Assembly: GCF_016195855.1 (NCBI RefSeq)
Contig: NZ_JACPYU010000016.1
Span: 310,001 to 374,000, forward strand
From: Aquabacterium sp.
GTDB taxonomy: Bacteria; Pseudomonadota; Gammaproteobacteria; Burkholderiales; Burkholderiaceae_C
Reading direction: 5' to 3'
DNA: 64,000 bases
This document shows positions 18,372-28,762 of this stretch, piece by piece. The position numbers and the translations under genes are program-made. Under the pieces are notes generated by a model, which made no database searches, was not told the DNA's origin, and worked only from the letters and a program-made list of their open reading frames with translations. How positions within the stretch are numbered: position 1 is the first letter of the stretch; each line of letters begins with the position of its first letter.

Positions 18372-20204
18372 ATGACTGCCCTTCAAACTGCTCGCCCTCG
18401 CTGGTTGCAAACCTTCTTCAGGCCCGGTGCCGATCTGGATGCGCTGCAAGCGCAACGTGAGGTCGCCAATGACCACGCCGCCCAGATTGCCGCGATCAGC
18501 CGCGCTCAGGCCGTGATCGAGTTCAACCTCGACGGCACGGTGCTGACGGCCAACGACAATTTCTGCAAAGTAATGGGCTACCGCCTGGACGAAATCCAGG
18601 GACGCCATCACAGCATGTTTGCTGCGCCGGGGTACGCGGATACCTCGGCATACCGCCAGTTCTGGGCCAAGCTCAACAACGGCGAGTACGACGCAGGCGA
18701 ATACAAACGCGTTGGCAAGGGCGGGAAGGAAGTCTGGATCCAGGCCTCCTACAGCCCCATCATCGGCCCCAACGGGCGGCCCGTCAAAGTGGTGAAGTAC
18801 GCCACCGACATCACCGCACAGAAGCTGCGTAATGCCGATTTCGAAGGCCAGCTTGCCGCCATCAGCAAGGCGCAGGCCATCATCGAGTTTGGCCTGGATG
18901 GCCGCGTGCAGTGGGCCAACGACAACTTTCTTTCGGTGATGGGCTACACGCTGGCCGAGATCAAAGCTCAGCATCACGCGATGTTCGTGGACCCCGCTTA
19001 CCGGGACAGCCCGGATTACAAGCGCTTCTGGGAAAAGCTGGGCCAGGGCGAGTACGACGCCGGGCAATACAAGCGGTATGGCAAGAACCGCAAGGAAATC
19101 TGGATACAGGCGTCCTACAACCCGATCATGGACATGAACGGCAAGCCCTTCAAGATCGTCAAGTACGCCACCGACGTGACGGCAGAGGTCAAGGCCAGCA
19201 ACATGCTGCGCGAGGCCGTGGAACAAGCCCAGCAGGTGACAGCCGCCGCCCAGAACGGCGACCTGTCCAAGCGCATCTCGCTGGACGGCAAGACCGGGCC
19301 GATTGCGGCCCTGTGCGCAGGCGTCAACGCCTTGATGGAAACGAATGCCGAAATCTTCTTCGACATTGGCCGCATCTTCAGCGGCTTGGCTGCCGGTGAC
19401 CTGCGCCAGCGCATCACGCGCGAAGCCCAGGGTGTCTTCAACCAGGTCAAGCAGGACGCCAATGCCAGTTGCGACAAGCTCTCAGGTGTCCTCAGCCAGG
19501 TCCACGCGGCCTCGCTGGCCTTGACGAGCGCCGCCAACCAGGTTAGCAGCACCGCGCAGTCCTTGTCGATCTCGGCCAGCGAGCAGGCGACGTCGGTGGA
19601 TGCGGTGTCGTCCTCCATCGGCTCCATGGCGAGCTCGATTGCCCAGAACCGGGACAACGCCACGATCACCGACGGCATTGCCGCCAAGGCCAGCAAGGAA
19701 GCCGTTGACGGCGGCCAGGCCGTGGGCAAGACCGTTCAGGCCATGAAGCAGATTGCGCAGAAGATCGGCATCATCGATGACATTGCCTACCAGACCAATC
19801 TGCTGGCGCTGAACGCCGCGATTGAAGCCGCCCGTGCCGGCGAGCACGGCAAGGGCTTTGCGGTGGTGGCGGCCGAGGTGCGCAAGCTGGCCGAGCGCAG
19901 CCAGGAGGCTGCCAGGGAAATTGGCGACCTGGCCTCCACCAGTGTGTCGACGGCGGAGCGCGCGGGCAAGTTGCTCGATGAAATCGTGCCGTCCATCCAG
20001 AAAACCAGCGGGCTGGTGCAGGAAATCTCGGTGGCCTCGCAGGACCAGAACCAGTCTGTCGGCCAGATTGACCGGGTGATGGCCCAACTGAGCCAGGCCA
20101 CGCAGCAGAACGCCGCGGCCTCGGAAGAGCTGGCCGCCACGTCGGAAGAGCTCTCCGGGCAGGCCATCGAGTTGCAGCAGGCGGTGTCCTTCTTCTCACT
20201 GTGA
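18372..20204 (+). CDS. Soluble methyl-accepting chemotaxis protein with two PAS domains
   Basis: The 610-residue receptor (ATG at 18372, GGAG 8 nt upstream) has no transmembrane segment. Two consecutive PAS domains (about residues 35-150 and 155-275) are clearly internal duplicates, each running from AIIEF/AVIEF through ANDNF and WIQASY to VKYATD. A HAMP-like linker follows, then the signalling hairpin with [15 protein letters not shown] and [16 protein letters not shown]. No C-terminal CheR/CheB-tethering pentapeptide is seen; the end is AVSFFSL. The PAS pair resembles haem- or flavin-binding redox sensors of the Aer type; the cofactor is not certain. It likely signals to CheA from the cytoplasm. 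Confidence 0.88.
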   Translation: MTALQTARPRWLQTFFRPGADLDALQAQREVANDHAAQIAAISRAQAVIEFNLDGTVLTANDNFCKVMGYRLDEIQGRHHSMFAAPGYADTSAYRQFWAKLNNGEYDAGEYKRVGKGGKEVWIQASYSPIIGPNGRPVKVVKYATDITAQKLRNADFEGQLAAISKAQAIIEFGLDGRVQWANDNFLSVMGYTLAEIKAQHHAMFVDPAYRDSPDYKRFWEKLGQGEYDAGQYKRYGKNRKEIWIQASYNPIMDMNGKPFKIVKYATDVTAEVKASNMLREAVEQAQQVTAAAQNGDLSKRISLDGKTGPIAALCAGVNALMETNAEIFFDIGRIFSGLAAGDLRQRITREAQGVFNQVKQDANASCDKLSGVLSQVHAASLALTSAANQVSSTAQSLSISASEQATSVDAVSSSIGSMASSIAQNRDNATITDGIAAKASKEAVDGGQAVGKTVQAMKQIAQKIGIIDDIAYQTNLLALNAAIEAARAGEHGKGFAVVAAEVRKLAERSQEAAREIGDLASTSVSTAERAGKLLDEIVPSIQKTSGLVQEISVASQDQNQSVGQIDRVMAQLSQATQQNAAASEELAATSEELSGQAIELQQAVSFFSL

Positions 20205-20279
20205 GTTGCCTGCCCCGGCGTGGGCATATGGCAAACTGCGCCCCCTCAACCACTGAGTCTCGTTTGAGAGGGCCTTCTT

Positions 20280-22628
20280 TTGGACAAGATCCTGATGCAA
20301 TTGGCGGCCGAGCTGAAAGTTCGCCCCGCCCAAGTCAATGCCGCTGTTCAACTGCTGGACGGTGGTGCCACGGTGCCTTTCATCGCCCGTTACCGCAAAG
20401 AAGCCACGGACGGCCTGGACGACACGCAACTGCGTGACCTGGAAGCGCGCCTTGGCTACCTGCGTGAGCTGGAAGACCGCCGCGCAGCCGTGCTCAAGAG
20501 CATCGACGAGCAAGGCAAGCTGACACCTGAGTTGCGTGCGGCCATCGAGACCGTGCCCACCAAGCAGGAGCTGGAAGACCTGTACCTGCCTTACAAGCAA
20601 AAGCGGCGCACCAAGGGCATGATCGCCCGCGAGGCCGGCCTGGAGCCCTTGGCCGACAAGCTGTTTGCCGACCCGACGCTGGACCCGCAGGCCGAAGCTG
20701 CAGCCTTCATCAATGCCGATGGGGGTTTTGCCGATGCTTTGGCCGTGCTGGACGGTGTGCGCGACATCCTCTCCGAGCGCTGGGCTGAAGACGCCACCCT
20801 GATCGGCAAGATGCGCGACTGGCTGTGGTCCGAAGGCCTGTTCAAATCCAAGCTGATGGCCGGCAAGGACGAGAACAACCCCGATGTGGCCAAGTTCCGC
20901 GACTACTTCGATTACGACGAGCCCATCCGCACGGTACCCTCGCACCGCGCCTTGGCCGTGTTCCGCGGCCGCACGCAAGAGATCCTGGACGCCAAGCTGG
21001 GGCTGGACGAGGAAGTGGTGCCCGGCAAGCCGACCATGGCCGAGGGCCGCATCGCCATCCACCTGGGCTGGAGCCATGCCAAGCGCCCATCCGATGACCT
21101 GATCCGCAAATGCATTGCCTGGACGTGGAAGGTCAAGCTCTCGCTGAGCCTGGAGCGCGACCTGTTCACCCGCTTGCGCGAATCGGCTGAAGCCACCGCC
21201 ATCAAGGTCTTTGCGGAAAACCTGCGCGACCTGTTGCTGGCCGCACCGGCCGGCAAGCGCGTGGTGATGGGCCTGGACCCCGGCATCCGCACAGGCGTGA
21301 AGGTGGCCGTGGTCAGTGACACCGGCAAGGTGCTGGACACGAGCACGGTGTACCCGCATGAACCGCGCAAGGACTGGGAAGGCTCCATCCACACGCTGGG
21401 CCGTTTGTGTGCGGCGCATGGCGTCAACCTGATCGCCATTGGCAACGGCACGGCCAGCCGGGAGACCGACAAGCTGGCGGCCGATCTGATCAAGCGCATT
21501 CAGCAGATGGCGCCCGGCACGCCCATTGAAAAGGTGGTCGTGTCCGAAGCGGGCGCATCGGTGTATTCGGCCTCCGAGTTCGCCAGCAAGGAACTGCCTG
21601 AGCTGGATGTGAGCCTGCGTGGTGCCGTGTCCATTGCCCGCCGCCTGCAGGACCCGCTGGCCGAGCTGGTCAAGATCGACCCCAAGAGCATCGGCGTGGG
21701 CCAGTACCAGCACGATGTCAACCAGAGCGAGCTGGCGCGCACCCTGGACACCGTGGTCGAAGACTGCGTGAACTCGGTGGGTGTGGACTTGAACACGGCA
21801 TCGGCGCCGCTGCTGTCGCGCGTGTCGGGGTTGAGCTCGGCCGTGGCCAACAGCATTGTGCGCTGGCGTGATGCCAACGGCGCCTTCAAGAACCGCAAGC
21901 AGCTGATGGACGTGGCCGGCCTGGGTGCCAAGACCTTCGAGCAGTCGGCCGGCTTTCTGCGCATCCGTGGTGGCGACAACCCGCTGGACATCTCGGGCGT
22001 GCACCCTGAGACCTATCCCGTGGTCGAGAAGATGCTGGCCTCCACGGGCAAGAGCGCGGGCGAGTTGATCGGCAAAAGCGATGTGCTGCGCACGCTCAAG
22101 CCCGAGCTGTTTGCCGATGACAAGTTCGGCGTCATCACGGTCAAGGACATCATCAGCGAGCTGGAAAAGCCCGGCCGTGACCCCCGCCCCGATTTCAAGG
22201 TGGCCCGCTTCAACGACGGCGTGGAAGACATCAAGGACCTCCAGGAGGGCATGGTCCTGGAGGGCACGGTCAGCAACGTGGCGCAGTTCGGCGCCTTTGT
22301 GGACCTGGGCGTGCACCAGGACGGCCTTGTGCACGTGAGCCAGCTGGCCAACAAGTTCGTGAGCGATGCCCGCGAAGTGGTCAAGACAGGCGACATCGTC
22401 AAGGTCAAGGTGATCGAGGTGGACCTGGCTCGCCAGCGCATCTCGCTGACCATGAAGCTTGATGCCCCCACGGGCCAGAAGGCGGCAGGTGGCTCGCGTG
22501 ACAACAGCTTCAAGCCGGCTGCGCGCAACGAGCGCAGCAGTGGCGGTGGGGCAGGGCGCGGCGCACCTCAACCTCAAGGGCAATCTGCCATGGCGGCGGC
22601 CTTTGCCAAATTGCAGCCCAAACGATGA
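20280..22628 (+). CDS. tex: RNA-binding transcription accessory protein Tex
   Basis: Tex is a cytoplasmic nucleic-acid-binding protein tied to transcription-translation and stress tolerance. From a TTG at 20280 (GAGAGGG about 8 nt upstream) it is 782 residues, and the N-terminal sequence [16 protein letters not shown] matches Tex proteins, supporting this start over the internal ATG five codons later. Domains in order: helical N-terminus, YqgF-like fold ([18 protein letters not shown] near residue 330), helix-hairpin-helix repeats ([19 protein letters not shown] near 500) and a C-terminal S1 domain ([20 protein letters not shown] near 660). The last 50 residues are low-complexity, Gly/Gln/Arg-rich. 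Confidence 0.95.
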   Translation: MDKILMQLAAELKVRPAQVNAAVQLLDGGATVPFIARYRKEATDGLDDTQLRDLEARLGYLRELEDRRAAVLKSIDEQGKLTPELRAAIETVPTKQELEDLYLPYKQKRRTKGMIAREAGLEPLADKLFADPTLDPQAEAAAFINADGGFADALAVLDGVRDILSERWAEDATLIGKMRDWLWSEGLFKSKLMAGKDENNPDVAKFRDYFDYDEPIRTVPSHRALAVFRGRTQEILDAKLGLDEEVVPGKPTMAEGRIAIHLGWSHAKRPSDDLIRKCIAWTWKVKLSLSLERDLFTRLRESAEATAIKVFAENLRDLLLAAPAGKRVVMGLDPGIRTGVKVAVVSDTGKVLDTSTVYPHEPRKDWEGSIHTLGRLCAAHGVNLIAIGNGTASRETDKLAADLIKRIQQMAPGTPIEKVVVSEAGASVYSASEFASKELPELDVSLRGAVSIARRLQDPLAELVKIDPKSIGVGQYQHDVNQSELARTLDTVVEDCVNSVGVDLNTASAPLLSRVSGLSSAVANSIVRWRDANGAFKNRKQLMDVAGLGAKTFEQSAGFLRIRGGDNPLDISGVHPETYPVVEKMLASTGKSAGELIGKSDVLRTLKPELFADDKFGVITVKDIISELEKPGRDPRPDFKVARFNDGVEDIKDLQEGMVLEGTVSNVAQFGAFVDLGVHQDGLVHVSQLANKFVSDAREVVKTGDIVKVKVIEVDLARQRISLTMKLDAPTGQKAAGGSRDNSFKPAARNERSSGGGAGRGAPQPQGQSAMAAAFAKLQPKR

Positions 22629-22669
22629 GCTGAGCCGGCAGGCTTGAAGCGATCGCCATAACGAACCTG

Positions 22670-22699
22670 AAAAAGCGCCCGGTTATCGCCGGGCGTTTT
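22670..22699. terminator. Bidirectional intrinsic terminator between tex and the P-type ATPase
   Basis: A stem CGCCCGG / CCGGGCG (22676-22682 and 22689-22695) with loop TTATCG is flanked by AAAAA on the left and TTTT on the right, so it can stop transcripts from both convergent genes. Confidence 0.8.
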
Positions 22700-22704
22700 G
22701 CCGT

Positions 22705-25056
22705 TCAGACCCTGGCGCGCAACAGCCTCAGCCCATTGAACACCACCAGCAGGCTGGCCCCCATGTCGGCAAACACTGCCATCCACAAGGTGGCCTGACC
22801 GGCTAGTGCCAAGGCCAGGAACACGGCCTTGATGCCCAGTGCCAGCGCGATGTTCTGCTTGAGCACGCGGCTGGTGGCCTGGCTCAGGCGGATGAACTGG
22901 GCCACCTTGATCGGGTCGTCGTCCATGATGGCGACGTCGGCTGTTTCAAGCGCGGTGGCCGTGCCTGCGGCCCCCATGGCGATGCCCACTGTGGCGCGTG
23001 CGAGGGCAGGGGCATCGTTGACACCGTCACCGACCATGCCCACGGCGCCGTGTTCTGCCACCAGCTTCTCGATGGCGGTGAGCTTGTCGCCAGGCAAGAG
23101 GTTGCCGCGGACATCTTCAATGCCGAGCTGTTGCGCGATGTGCTGGGCCGTGGCCTGGTTGTCACCCGTGAGCATCACGGCGCGCACGCCCAGTTGCTTG
23201 AGTGCGTCTATGGCCTGGCGGCTTTCAGGGCGGGCAGTGTCAGCCATGGCCAGCACGGCCACCGGGCCTTGGCTGTCCATCAGCACGAACGCAGTCTTGC
23301 CTTGCAACTCCAGCGTCTCCAGCCTGGCCTCCAGTTCGGGCGAGCACAGGCCCAGGCCTTCCACCAGGCGGTGGTTGCCCAGTTGCCATTCCTGATCCTG
23401 AAGCCGCCCTTTGATGCCCAGCCCGGGCAGCACATCAAACTGTTCGACGGGCCACAAGGCGCCATGCGGGTCACTCTCGCGCCAGGCCTCGACCAGCGCC
23501 TGTGCGATGGGGTGGCTGCTGCGCTGCTCCAGGCTGGCGGCCAGGCGCAGTGCATGCTGCGCATTGACGCGCTGAAGCGGCACCACATCGGTCAGGACGG
23601 GGCGGCCTTTGGTCAAGGTGCCGGTCTTGTCCAGCGCCACGGCCTTGATCAAGCGGCCTTGCTCCAGGTGCACACCCCCTTTAATGAGGATGCCTTGGCG
23701 GGCCGCATGGGCCAGGCCGCTGACCACGGTGACCGGCGTGGACACCACCAGCGCGCAGGGGCAGGCAATGACCAGCAGCACCAGGGCCTGGTAGACCCAG
23801 TGCGAGGTGCTGCCCCCGATCAGCCAGGGCCCCAGCAGCGCGACCAGCAGGGCCAGCACGACCACGGCAGGCGTGTAATAGCGGGCGAACTGGTCCACGA
23901 AACGCTGCGTGGGCGCGCGCTGAGCCTGTGCTTCTTGAATGGCCGCCGCGATGCGGGCCAGCGTGCTGTGGCCGGCGGTGGCCGTGACCTGAGCCTCGAT
24001 GACACCGTCTGACACGATGGTGCCGGCGTACACCGAGTCACCGGGTTGTTTGTCCACCGGCATGCTTTCGCCGGTGATGGGTGCCTGGTTGACTGCTGCC
24101 TGGCCTTTGAGCACGCGTGCATCCAGCGCGATGCGCTCGCCAGCGCGGACCATGATGGTGTCGCCTTCGGCGATGTGCGCTACCTCGCTGCTTTGCCATT
24201 GCGCCTGGCGCCACACCATGGCCGTGTCTGGTGCCAATGCGCTCAAAGACTGCACGGCCTTGCGTGCCCGCTCCAGCGACACCGCCTCGATGGCTTCGGC
24301 GATGGCGAACAGCACGATCACCATGGCCGCCTCGGACCAGTTGCCGATCAGCACCGCGCCGGTCACGGCCAGGGTCATCAGGAAGTAGATGTTGAGCGTG
24401 AAGTGCCGCAGCGCGATCCAGCCCTTCTTGAGGGTGGGGCCACCAGCCATGGCCACGGCCAGGCCGGCCATCAAGGCCACGCCCCAGGTTTGCTCCTCAC
24501 CCATCTGCCAGTGCAGGGCTTCTGCGCCCAGTGCCGCCAGGCCCGCGGCAGCCAGCTGCAGCTTGTCGTGCAAGGGCAGGGCCTCAGGCAATGGGGCGGC
24601 GCGCTGGCCGGCTTCCAGCAGGCGCGGCGCCATGTCCAGTTCGGTCAGGGCGGCTTCCAGCACCAGCGTGCTTTCCAGTTGGTGAAAGACGGTCAGCTCG
24701 CGCGCCAGCAGGTTGAAGTCCAGCCGCACCACGCCGGTCATGGGCTCCAGCCGGTTGCGGATGAGCCGCTCTTCGGTCGGGCAGTCCATCTTGTCGATGC
24801 GAAACCGGACCTTGCTGGTGCCGTCCGGCGCTGGCTGGGGCGCAGCTTGAGGCGCGGTCAACAAGCCGCCAGGGGCACAGCAATCGTCATCATGGGCGCA
24901 GCACGCATCGTCACTGTGCTGGTGGCCCTCGTGATCAGGCTCGTGCTGGACCACCGGTACAACGCGGATGGGGATGTTGATCGGGCGACGGGTCGAATTG
25001 CTCATGTGACGGGCGCTCAGGGCCTGGATGGCCTGCTTGACACCCGATTCTGGCAT
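22705..25056 (-). CDS. Zn/Cd/Pb-exporting P1B-type ATPase (ZntA/CadA-like)
   Basis: This inner-membrane pump exports divalent soft metals. Starting at the ATG at 25056 (GAGGGG upstream) it is 783 residues. Residues 38-64 are unusually rich in His, Cys and Asp (HEPDHEGHQHSDDACCAH, then DDDCC), a likely metal-capture tail. An HMA-like domain follows with a single-Cys MDCPTEE motif. The core has the CPC motif in ACPCALVVSTPVTVVSG, the phosphorylated Asp in DKTGTLTKGRP, and MVGDGVNDAPALA. CPC plus MDCPTEE points to the ZntA/CadA group rather than a copper pump. A further in-frame ATG at 25005 is possible. No MerR-type regulator is adjacent. Confidence 0.9.
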   Translation of the reverse strand: MPESGVKQAIQALSARHMSNSTRRPINIPIRVVPVVQHEPDHEGHQHSDDACCAHDDDCCAPGGLLTAPQAAPQPAPDGTSKVRFRIDKMDCPTEERLIRNRLEPMTGVVRLDFNLLARELTVFHQLESTLVLEAALTELDMAPRLLEAGQRAAPLPEALPLHDKLQLAAAGLAALGAEALHWQMGEEQTWGVALMAGLAVAMAGGPTLKKGWIALRHFTLNIYFLMTLAVTGAVLIGNWSEAAMVIVLFAIAEAIEAVSLERARKAVQSLSALAPDTAMVWRQAQWQSSEVAHIAEGDTIMVRAGERIALDARVLKGQAAVNQAPITGESMPVDKQPGDSVYAGTIVSDGVIEAQVTATAGHSTLARIAAAIQEAQAQRAPTQRFVDQFARYYTPAVVVLALLVALLGPWLIGGSTSHWVYQALVLLVIACPCALVVSTPVTVVSGLAHAARQGILIKGGVHLEQGRLIKAVALDKTGTLTKGRPVLTDVVPLQRVNAQHALRLAASLEQRSSHPIAQALVEAWRESDPHGALWPVEQFDVLPGLGIKGRLQDQEWQLGNHRLVEGLGLCSPELEARLETLELQGKTAFVLMDSQGPVAVLAMADTARPESRQAIDALKQLGVRAVMLTGDNQATAQHIAQQLGIEDVRGNLLPGDKLTAIEKLVAEHGAVGMVGDGVNDAPALARATVGIAMGAAGTATALETADVAIMDDDPIKVAQFIRLSQATSRVLKQNIALALGIKAVFLALALAGQATLWMAVFADMGASLLVVFNGLRLLRARV

Positions 25057-25097
25057 GTGCCCCTCGCAGCCGCGAGCCTCTTCTCTAAAGCCCGCTT

Positions 25098-26591
25098 TCA
25101 GCGCCCCAGCATCGTGCCGCACTCGTTGAAGCGTGCGTGCCAGGCCAGCGCTTCCCTCAGGATGTGGGGCGTGTGCCCCCCCAGGCGGCAGGCGGTCTCG
25201 AAGTAGTCTTGCAGCGCGCCGCGGTAGGCTGGGTCCGCGCAGTGGCGGATGATCTCCACCGCCCGTTCGCGAGGGGCCAGGCCACGCAGGTCAGCCAGGC
25301 CGTGCTCGGTCACGAGGATGTCCACATCGTGCTCGGTGTGGTCCACGTGGGACACCATGGGCACCACGCTGGAGATGGCGCCGCCCTTGGCAATCGACTT
25401 GGTCACGAACACCGAAAGATGGGCATTGCGTGCGAAGTCCCCGGAGCCGCCGATGCCGTTCATCATGTGCGTGCCCCCCACGTGCGTGGAGTTCACATTG
25501 CCGTAGATGTCGAACTCCAGCGCCGTGTTGATGGTGATCAGGCCCAGGCGGCGGATCACCTCGGGGTGGTTGCTGATTTCCTGCGGGCGCAGCACCAGCC
25601 GCGGCTTGTAGTCATTGATGTGGTTGAGCACGCGCTCGTAAGTCGCCTTGGACAAGGTGATGGACGAGGCCGAGGCAAAGGTCATGCGCCCGCTGTCGAG
25701 CAGCTCGATGGCGCTGTCTTGCAGCACCTCGGAGTACATGCGGATGTCCTTGAAAGGCGAGTCGATCAAGCCGTGCAGCACCGCGTTGGAGATGGTGCCG
25801 ATGCCCGACTGCAAGGGCTGCAGCGAGGCAGACAGGCGCCCGACACGCACCTCGTTGCGCAAGAATTCGTCGAGGTGCCCGGCAATGGCCTGCGTCTCGG
25901 CATCAGGTGGCAGCACATTGGAGGGGCTGTCCGCCTTTTCGGTGATCACAATGGCGGCGATCTTGGCCGGGTCGATCGCGATATAGGGCACACCGATGCG
26001 CTGCTCCGGCGAGATCAGCGGGATGGGCTGGCGATGGGGGCGGTAGGTCGGGATGAAGATGTCATGCAGGCCTTCCAGCTGCGTCGGCATCTTCAGGTTG
26101 ATCTCGACGATCACCTTCCTGGCCAGGATGGCAAAGCTGGCCGAGTTGCCCACCGAGGTGGTCGGCACAATGGCCCCGCTTTCCGTGATGGCGGTGGCTT
26201 CGATCACCGCGATGTCCACGCCGGGCAACTGCTTGCTGCGCAACTGCTCCACCGTCTCGGACAAATGCTGGTCAATGAACATCACCTCGCCCGCGTTGAT
26301 CTTCTGGCGCAGCGTGGCGTCTACCTGGAAGGGTAGGCGGCGCGAGATGGCATTGGCCTCGGTCAGGATCTTGTCGGTGTCATTGCCCAGCGAGGCGCCT
26401 GTCATCAAGGTGATCTGCAGGTGCTCCTGGCGGGCACGGTCAGCCAGGGCGAGCGGCACGGCCTTGCAGTCGCCAGCACGGGTGAAGCCGCTCATGCCCA
26501 CCGTCATGCCGTTCTCGAACAGCTCGGCCGCATCGTGGGCGGACATCACCTTGTTGCGCAAACTGGCCAGGCGGATTCGGTCTTCGTACAT
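25098..26591 (-). CDS. Acetyl-CoA hydrolase/transferase family protein (succinyl-CoA:acetate type)
   Basis: The 497-residue enzyme is a class I CoA-transferase that moves CoA between acetate, succinate or propionate. It resembles AarC/ScpC/Ach1: VGMSGFTRAGDCKAVPLAL at the N-terminus, IGTISNAVLHGLI, the putative catalytic Glu in RMYSEVLQDSAIELLD (near residue 288), and the C-terminal oxyanion-type loop THMMNGIGGSGDFARNAH. Length fits the family. It is transcribed divergently from a LysR-type regulator 153 bp away, whose target it probably is. The metal ATPase gene begins 41 bp downstream and may share its transcript. Confidence 0.9.
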   Translation of the reverse strand: MYEDRIRLASLRNKVMSAHDAAELFENGMTVGMSGFTRAGDCKAVPLALADRARQEHLQITLMTGASLGNDTDKILTEANAISRRLPFQVDATLRQKINAGEVMFIDQHLSETVEQLRSKQLPGVDIAVIEATAITESGAIVPTTSVGNSASFAILARKVIVEINLKMPTQLEGLHDIFIPTYRPHRQPIPLISPEQRIGVPYIAIDPAKIAAIVITEKADSPSNVLPPDAETQAIAGHLDEFLRNEVRVGRLSASLQPLQSGIGTISNAVLHGLIDSPFKDIRMYSEVLQDSAIELLDSGRMTFASASSITLSKATYERVLNHINDYKPRLVLRPQEISNHPEVIRRLGLITINTALEFDIYGNVNSTHVGGTHMMNGIGGSGDFARNAHLSVFVTKSIAKGGAISSVVPMVSHVDHTEHDVDILVTEHGLADLRGLAPRERAVEIIRHCADPAYRGALQDYFETACRLGGHTPHILREALAWHARFNECGTMLGR

Positions 26592-26673
26592 GCGGTCTCC
26601 ACGAGCTGCGGTAGCGGTCGATGTGCGCGGCTACCTGTTTGAGGGGCGTTATTCGCGGACAAGTATAGAAATC

Positions 26674-26733
26674 GGCATGCATTCCTGCTGCGACTTATAT
26701 TCATGCCTGGCATTCGCAAAATTCATGCATGAA
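26674..26733. promoter_or_regulatory. Palindrome/direct-repeat region between CoA-transferase and lysR
   Basis: Within the 153-bp divergent gap I see GGCATG (26674-26679) paired with CATGCC (26702-26707), a direct repeat ATTCATGC at 26699-26706 and 26721-26728 (22 bp apart, two helical turns), and a perfect 12-bp palindrome TTCATGCATGAA at 26722-26733 directly before the lysR start. This is a good candidate for the LysR operator. Confidence 0.5.
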
Positions 26734-26744
26734 AGAGCCCAACC

Positions 26745-27620
26745 ATGGACCTCAGAGCCTTGCGCTACTTCGTGGAAACCGCCCGCCAGCGCAGTTTCAC
26801 CACGGCCGCGGCACACCTGTACGTCACGCAATCCACGGTAAGCAAGATGGTTCGTCAGCTGGAGGATGAAGTCGGGCAGGCGCTGCTGATACGCGAGGGG
26901 CGATCGGTACGCCTGACCGACGCCGGGCAGATCGTGTTCGACCGCGCGCAAGAGGCGCTGGCCGTGGTGCAGCGCCTGAACCGGGACGTGGCCGATCTGT
27001 CGGATCTCGCACGCGGCGAGCTGACGATTGGCATCCCGCCCATGGTGAACCTCTTCTTCCCGCCGCTCATCCAGCGCTACAAGGCGCGCTACCCGCAGGT
27101 GAAGCTCACCATCGTCGAGGCAGGTGGCCAGGTGATCGAGCAAAGGGTGCGCCAGGGCGAGCTGGAGCTGGGCGTCACCGTGTTGCCCACCGAGCCCGGT
27201 GCCGAGCTGGCCGCGCATGAAATGGGGCGCTACCCCATCTGCCTGGTGGGCACGCCGGACGCCCCCTGGGCCCGGCTCAAGCGCCCCGGCCTGGCTGCAC
27301 TGCACCAGCAGCCCGTGGTCATGCTGGGCGAAGACTATGCCTTGACCCGCCGCCTGCACGAGGCCTTTGACGCCGCTGGCGTGCAGCCCGAGGTCATCGC
27401 CCAAAGCGGCCAGTGGGACTTCCTGCTGTCCATGGCCATGGCAGGCATGGGCACGGCCTTGTTGCCCGAGCCCTTGCTGGCGCGACTGCAATTGCCTGCA
27501 TCGGTGGTGGTTCGGCCTTTGCACGTGCGTGACCTGGCCTGGCGTGTGGGGCACATCTGGGTGCCCGATCGCTATATGTCGCATGCAGCGCGTGCCTGGC
27601 TGGATGTGTGTGCCAAGTGA
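26745..27620 (+). CDS. LysR-family transcriptional regulator
   Basis: The 291-residue protein has the N-terminal LysR winged helix-turn-helix (LRALRYFVETARQRSFTTAA, with the recognition helix around TQSTVSKMVRQLE) and the two-lobed periplasmic-binding-like effector domain (about residues 90-290, beginning GELTIGIPPMVN). This sequence style resembles the CynR/CidR/YwbI group of LysR proteins that sense small organic acids. Its divergent position to a CoA-transferase gene suggests it controls that gene in response to a short-chain acid. AGAG lies 7 nt before the ATG. Confidence 0.92.
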   Translation: MDLRALRYFVETARQRSFTTAAAHLYVTQSTVSKMVRQLEDEVGQALLIREGRSVRLTDAGQIVFDRAQEALAVVQRLNRDVADLSDLARGELTIGIPPMVNLFFPPLIQRYKARYPQVKLTIVEAGGQVIEQRVRQGELELGVTVLPTEPGAELAAHEMGRYPICLVGTPDAPWARLKRPGLAALHQQPVVMLGEDYALTRRLHEAFDAAGVQPEVIAQSGQWDFLLSMAMAGMGTALLPEPLLARLQLPASVVVRPLHVRDLAWRVGHIWVPDRYMSHAARAWLDVCAK

Positions 27621-27669
27621 GGCCCCGCGTGCATTCAGGCGCATGCAGGCTGGGCTATTCTCTGTGTCC

Positions 27670-28740
27670 ATGAAGGCACTGCACATCCATGTCGGCGAAC
27701 GCGCGCGCCGGCACATCGAGGCCCACGGCCTGAGCCCGCAAGACGTGCGTCTGGTCCCCGCGGCGGCCGGTGGCCCCAAGGGGCTGATCCTCAACCACCT
27801 TGATCAGCATCTTTTCGGTCAATGGCTGCCGCAAGGTGGGCACACCGTGCACCTGGTGGGGGCCTCCATTGGCGCCTGGCGCATGGCCACCGCTGCGATG
27901 GCCGACCCCGTGCAGGCCTTCAAGGATCTGGCCTACGGCTACATCCAGCAGAACATCGAGCCCGAGGTCGGCCGCAAGATGCCGTCTGCGCAGCGCATCA
28001 CCGCAGGCTTCACCGACACGCTCAAGTCCTTCTTTGGTGACAGCGTGGAGGGCATGCTGCAGCACCCGCGCTACCAGTTGCACATCCTGACCTCTCGGGG
28101 CAGGCAGGTCTTGCGCCGTGGGTCCCCCGCGCGGACGGCGCTCGGTTTCACCGGCCTGGCGCTGGGCAACGCTCTGACTAGAAAGGCCGTGGGCCTGTTT
28201 CTGGAGCGCACCGTTTTTTCAACCCGTGGCGAAGCCTTGCCGGTGCCCTTGAGTGACTTACCCACCGGCCGGGTCGAGCTGGATCGGGCCAACTTCATGC
28301 CCGCCATGCTGGCCTCGTGCAGCATCCCCTTCATGCTCGAAGCGGTCAATGACATCCCGGGCGCGCTGCATGGCTCCCACTGGGACGGCGGCATCGTGGA
28401 TTACCACTTCCATTGGCACTACTCGGCCATGGACAAGGGCCTGGTGCTGTACCCGCACTTCCAGCGCCAGGTGGTGCCGGGCTGGCTGGACAAGGCGCTC
28501 AAATGGCGTCACCGCGCCAGCCCCTGGCTGGACAACATGGTGCTGCTGGCGCCCAACCCACAATGGGTCGCCACGCTGCCCGGTGGCAAGCTGCCTGATC
28601 GCAATGACTTCAAGCGCCTGAACTACGCGCAGCGCGTCCAGGTCTGGACCGATGCCGTGGCCCGTTCCGCCGTGCTCGCCGACGAGTGGCAAGCCTGGCT
28701 GCAACAAGGCTGCCCCGCCGACCAACTCAAGCCCCTGTGA
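27670..28740 (+). CDS. Patatin-like phospholipase family protein
   Basis: The 356-residue protein (ATG at 27670) has the patatin oxyanion glycines in AAAGGPKGLIL, the nucleophile elbow GASIGAWR (Ser near residue 66) and the catalytic Asp in WDGGIVDYH (near residue 239), so a Ser-Asp dyad lipase is expected. There is no signal peptide, so it is likely cytoplasmic or membrane-associated. Members of this bacterial group act as acyl hydrolases on phospholipids, but the substrate is unknown here. It begins 49 bp after lysR and ends 22 bp before the CBS-domain gene, so the three may form one transcript. Confidence 0.82.
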   Translation: MKALHIHVGERARRHIEAHGLSPQDVRLVPAAAGGPKGLILNHLDQHLFGQWLPQGGHTVHLVGASIGAWRMATAAMADPVQAFKDLAYGYIQQNIEPEVGRKMPSAQRITAGFTDTLKSFFGDSVEGMLQHPRYQLHILTSRGRQVLRRGSPARTALGFTGLALGNALTRKAVGLFLERTVFSTRGEALPVPLSDLPTGRVELDRANFMPAMLASCSIPFMLEAVNDIPGALHGSHWDGGIVDYHFHWHYSAMDKGLVLYPHFQRQVVPGWLDKALKWRHRASPWLDNMVLLAPNPQWVATLPGGKLPDRNDFKRLNYAQRVQVWTDAVARSAVLADEWQAWLQQGCPADQLKPL

Positions 28741-28762
28741 GCCACCTCGCTACACTGTGCTC

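Noticed and set aside
20196-22583. Long minus-strand open frame opposite tex
   Set aside because: The plus strand encodes a complete Tex protein. The antisense product has no recognisable motif and no start signal.
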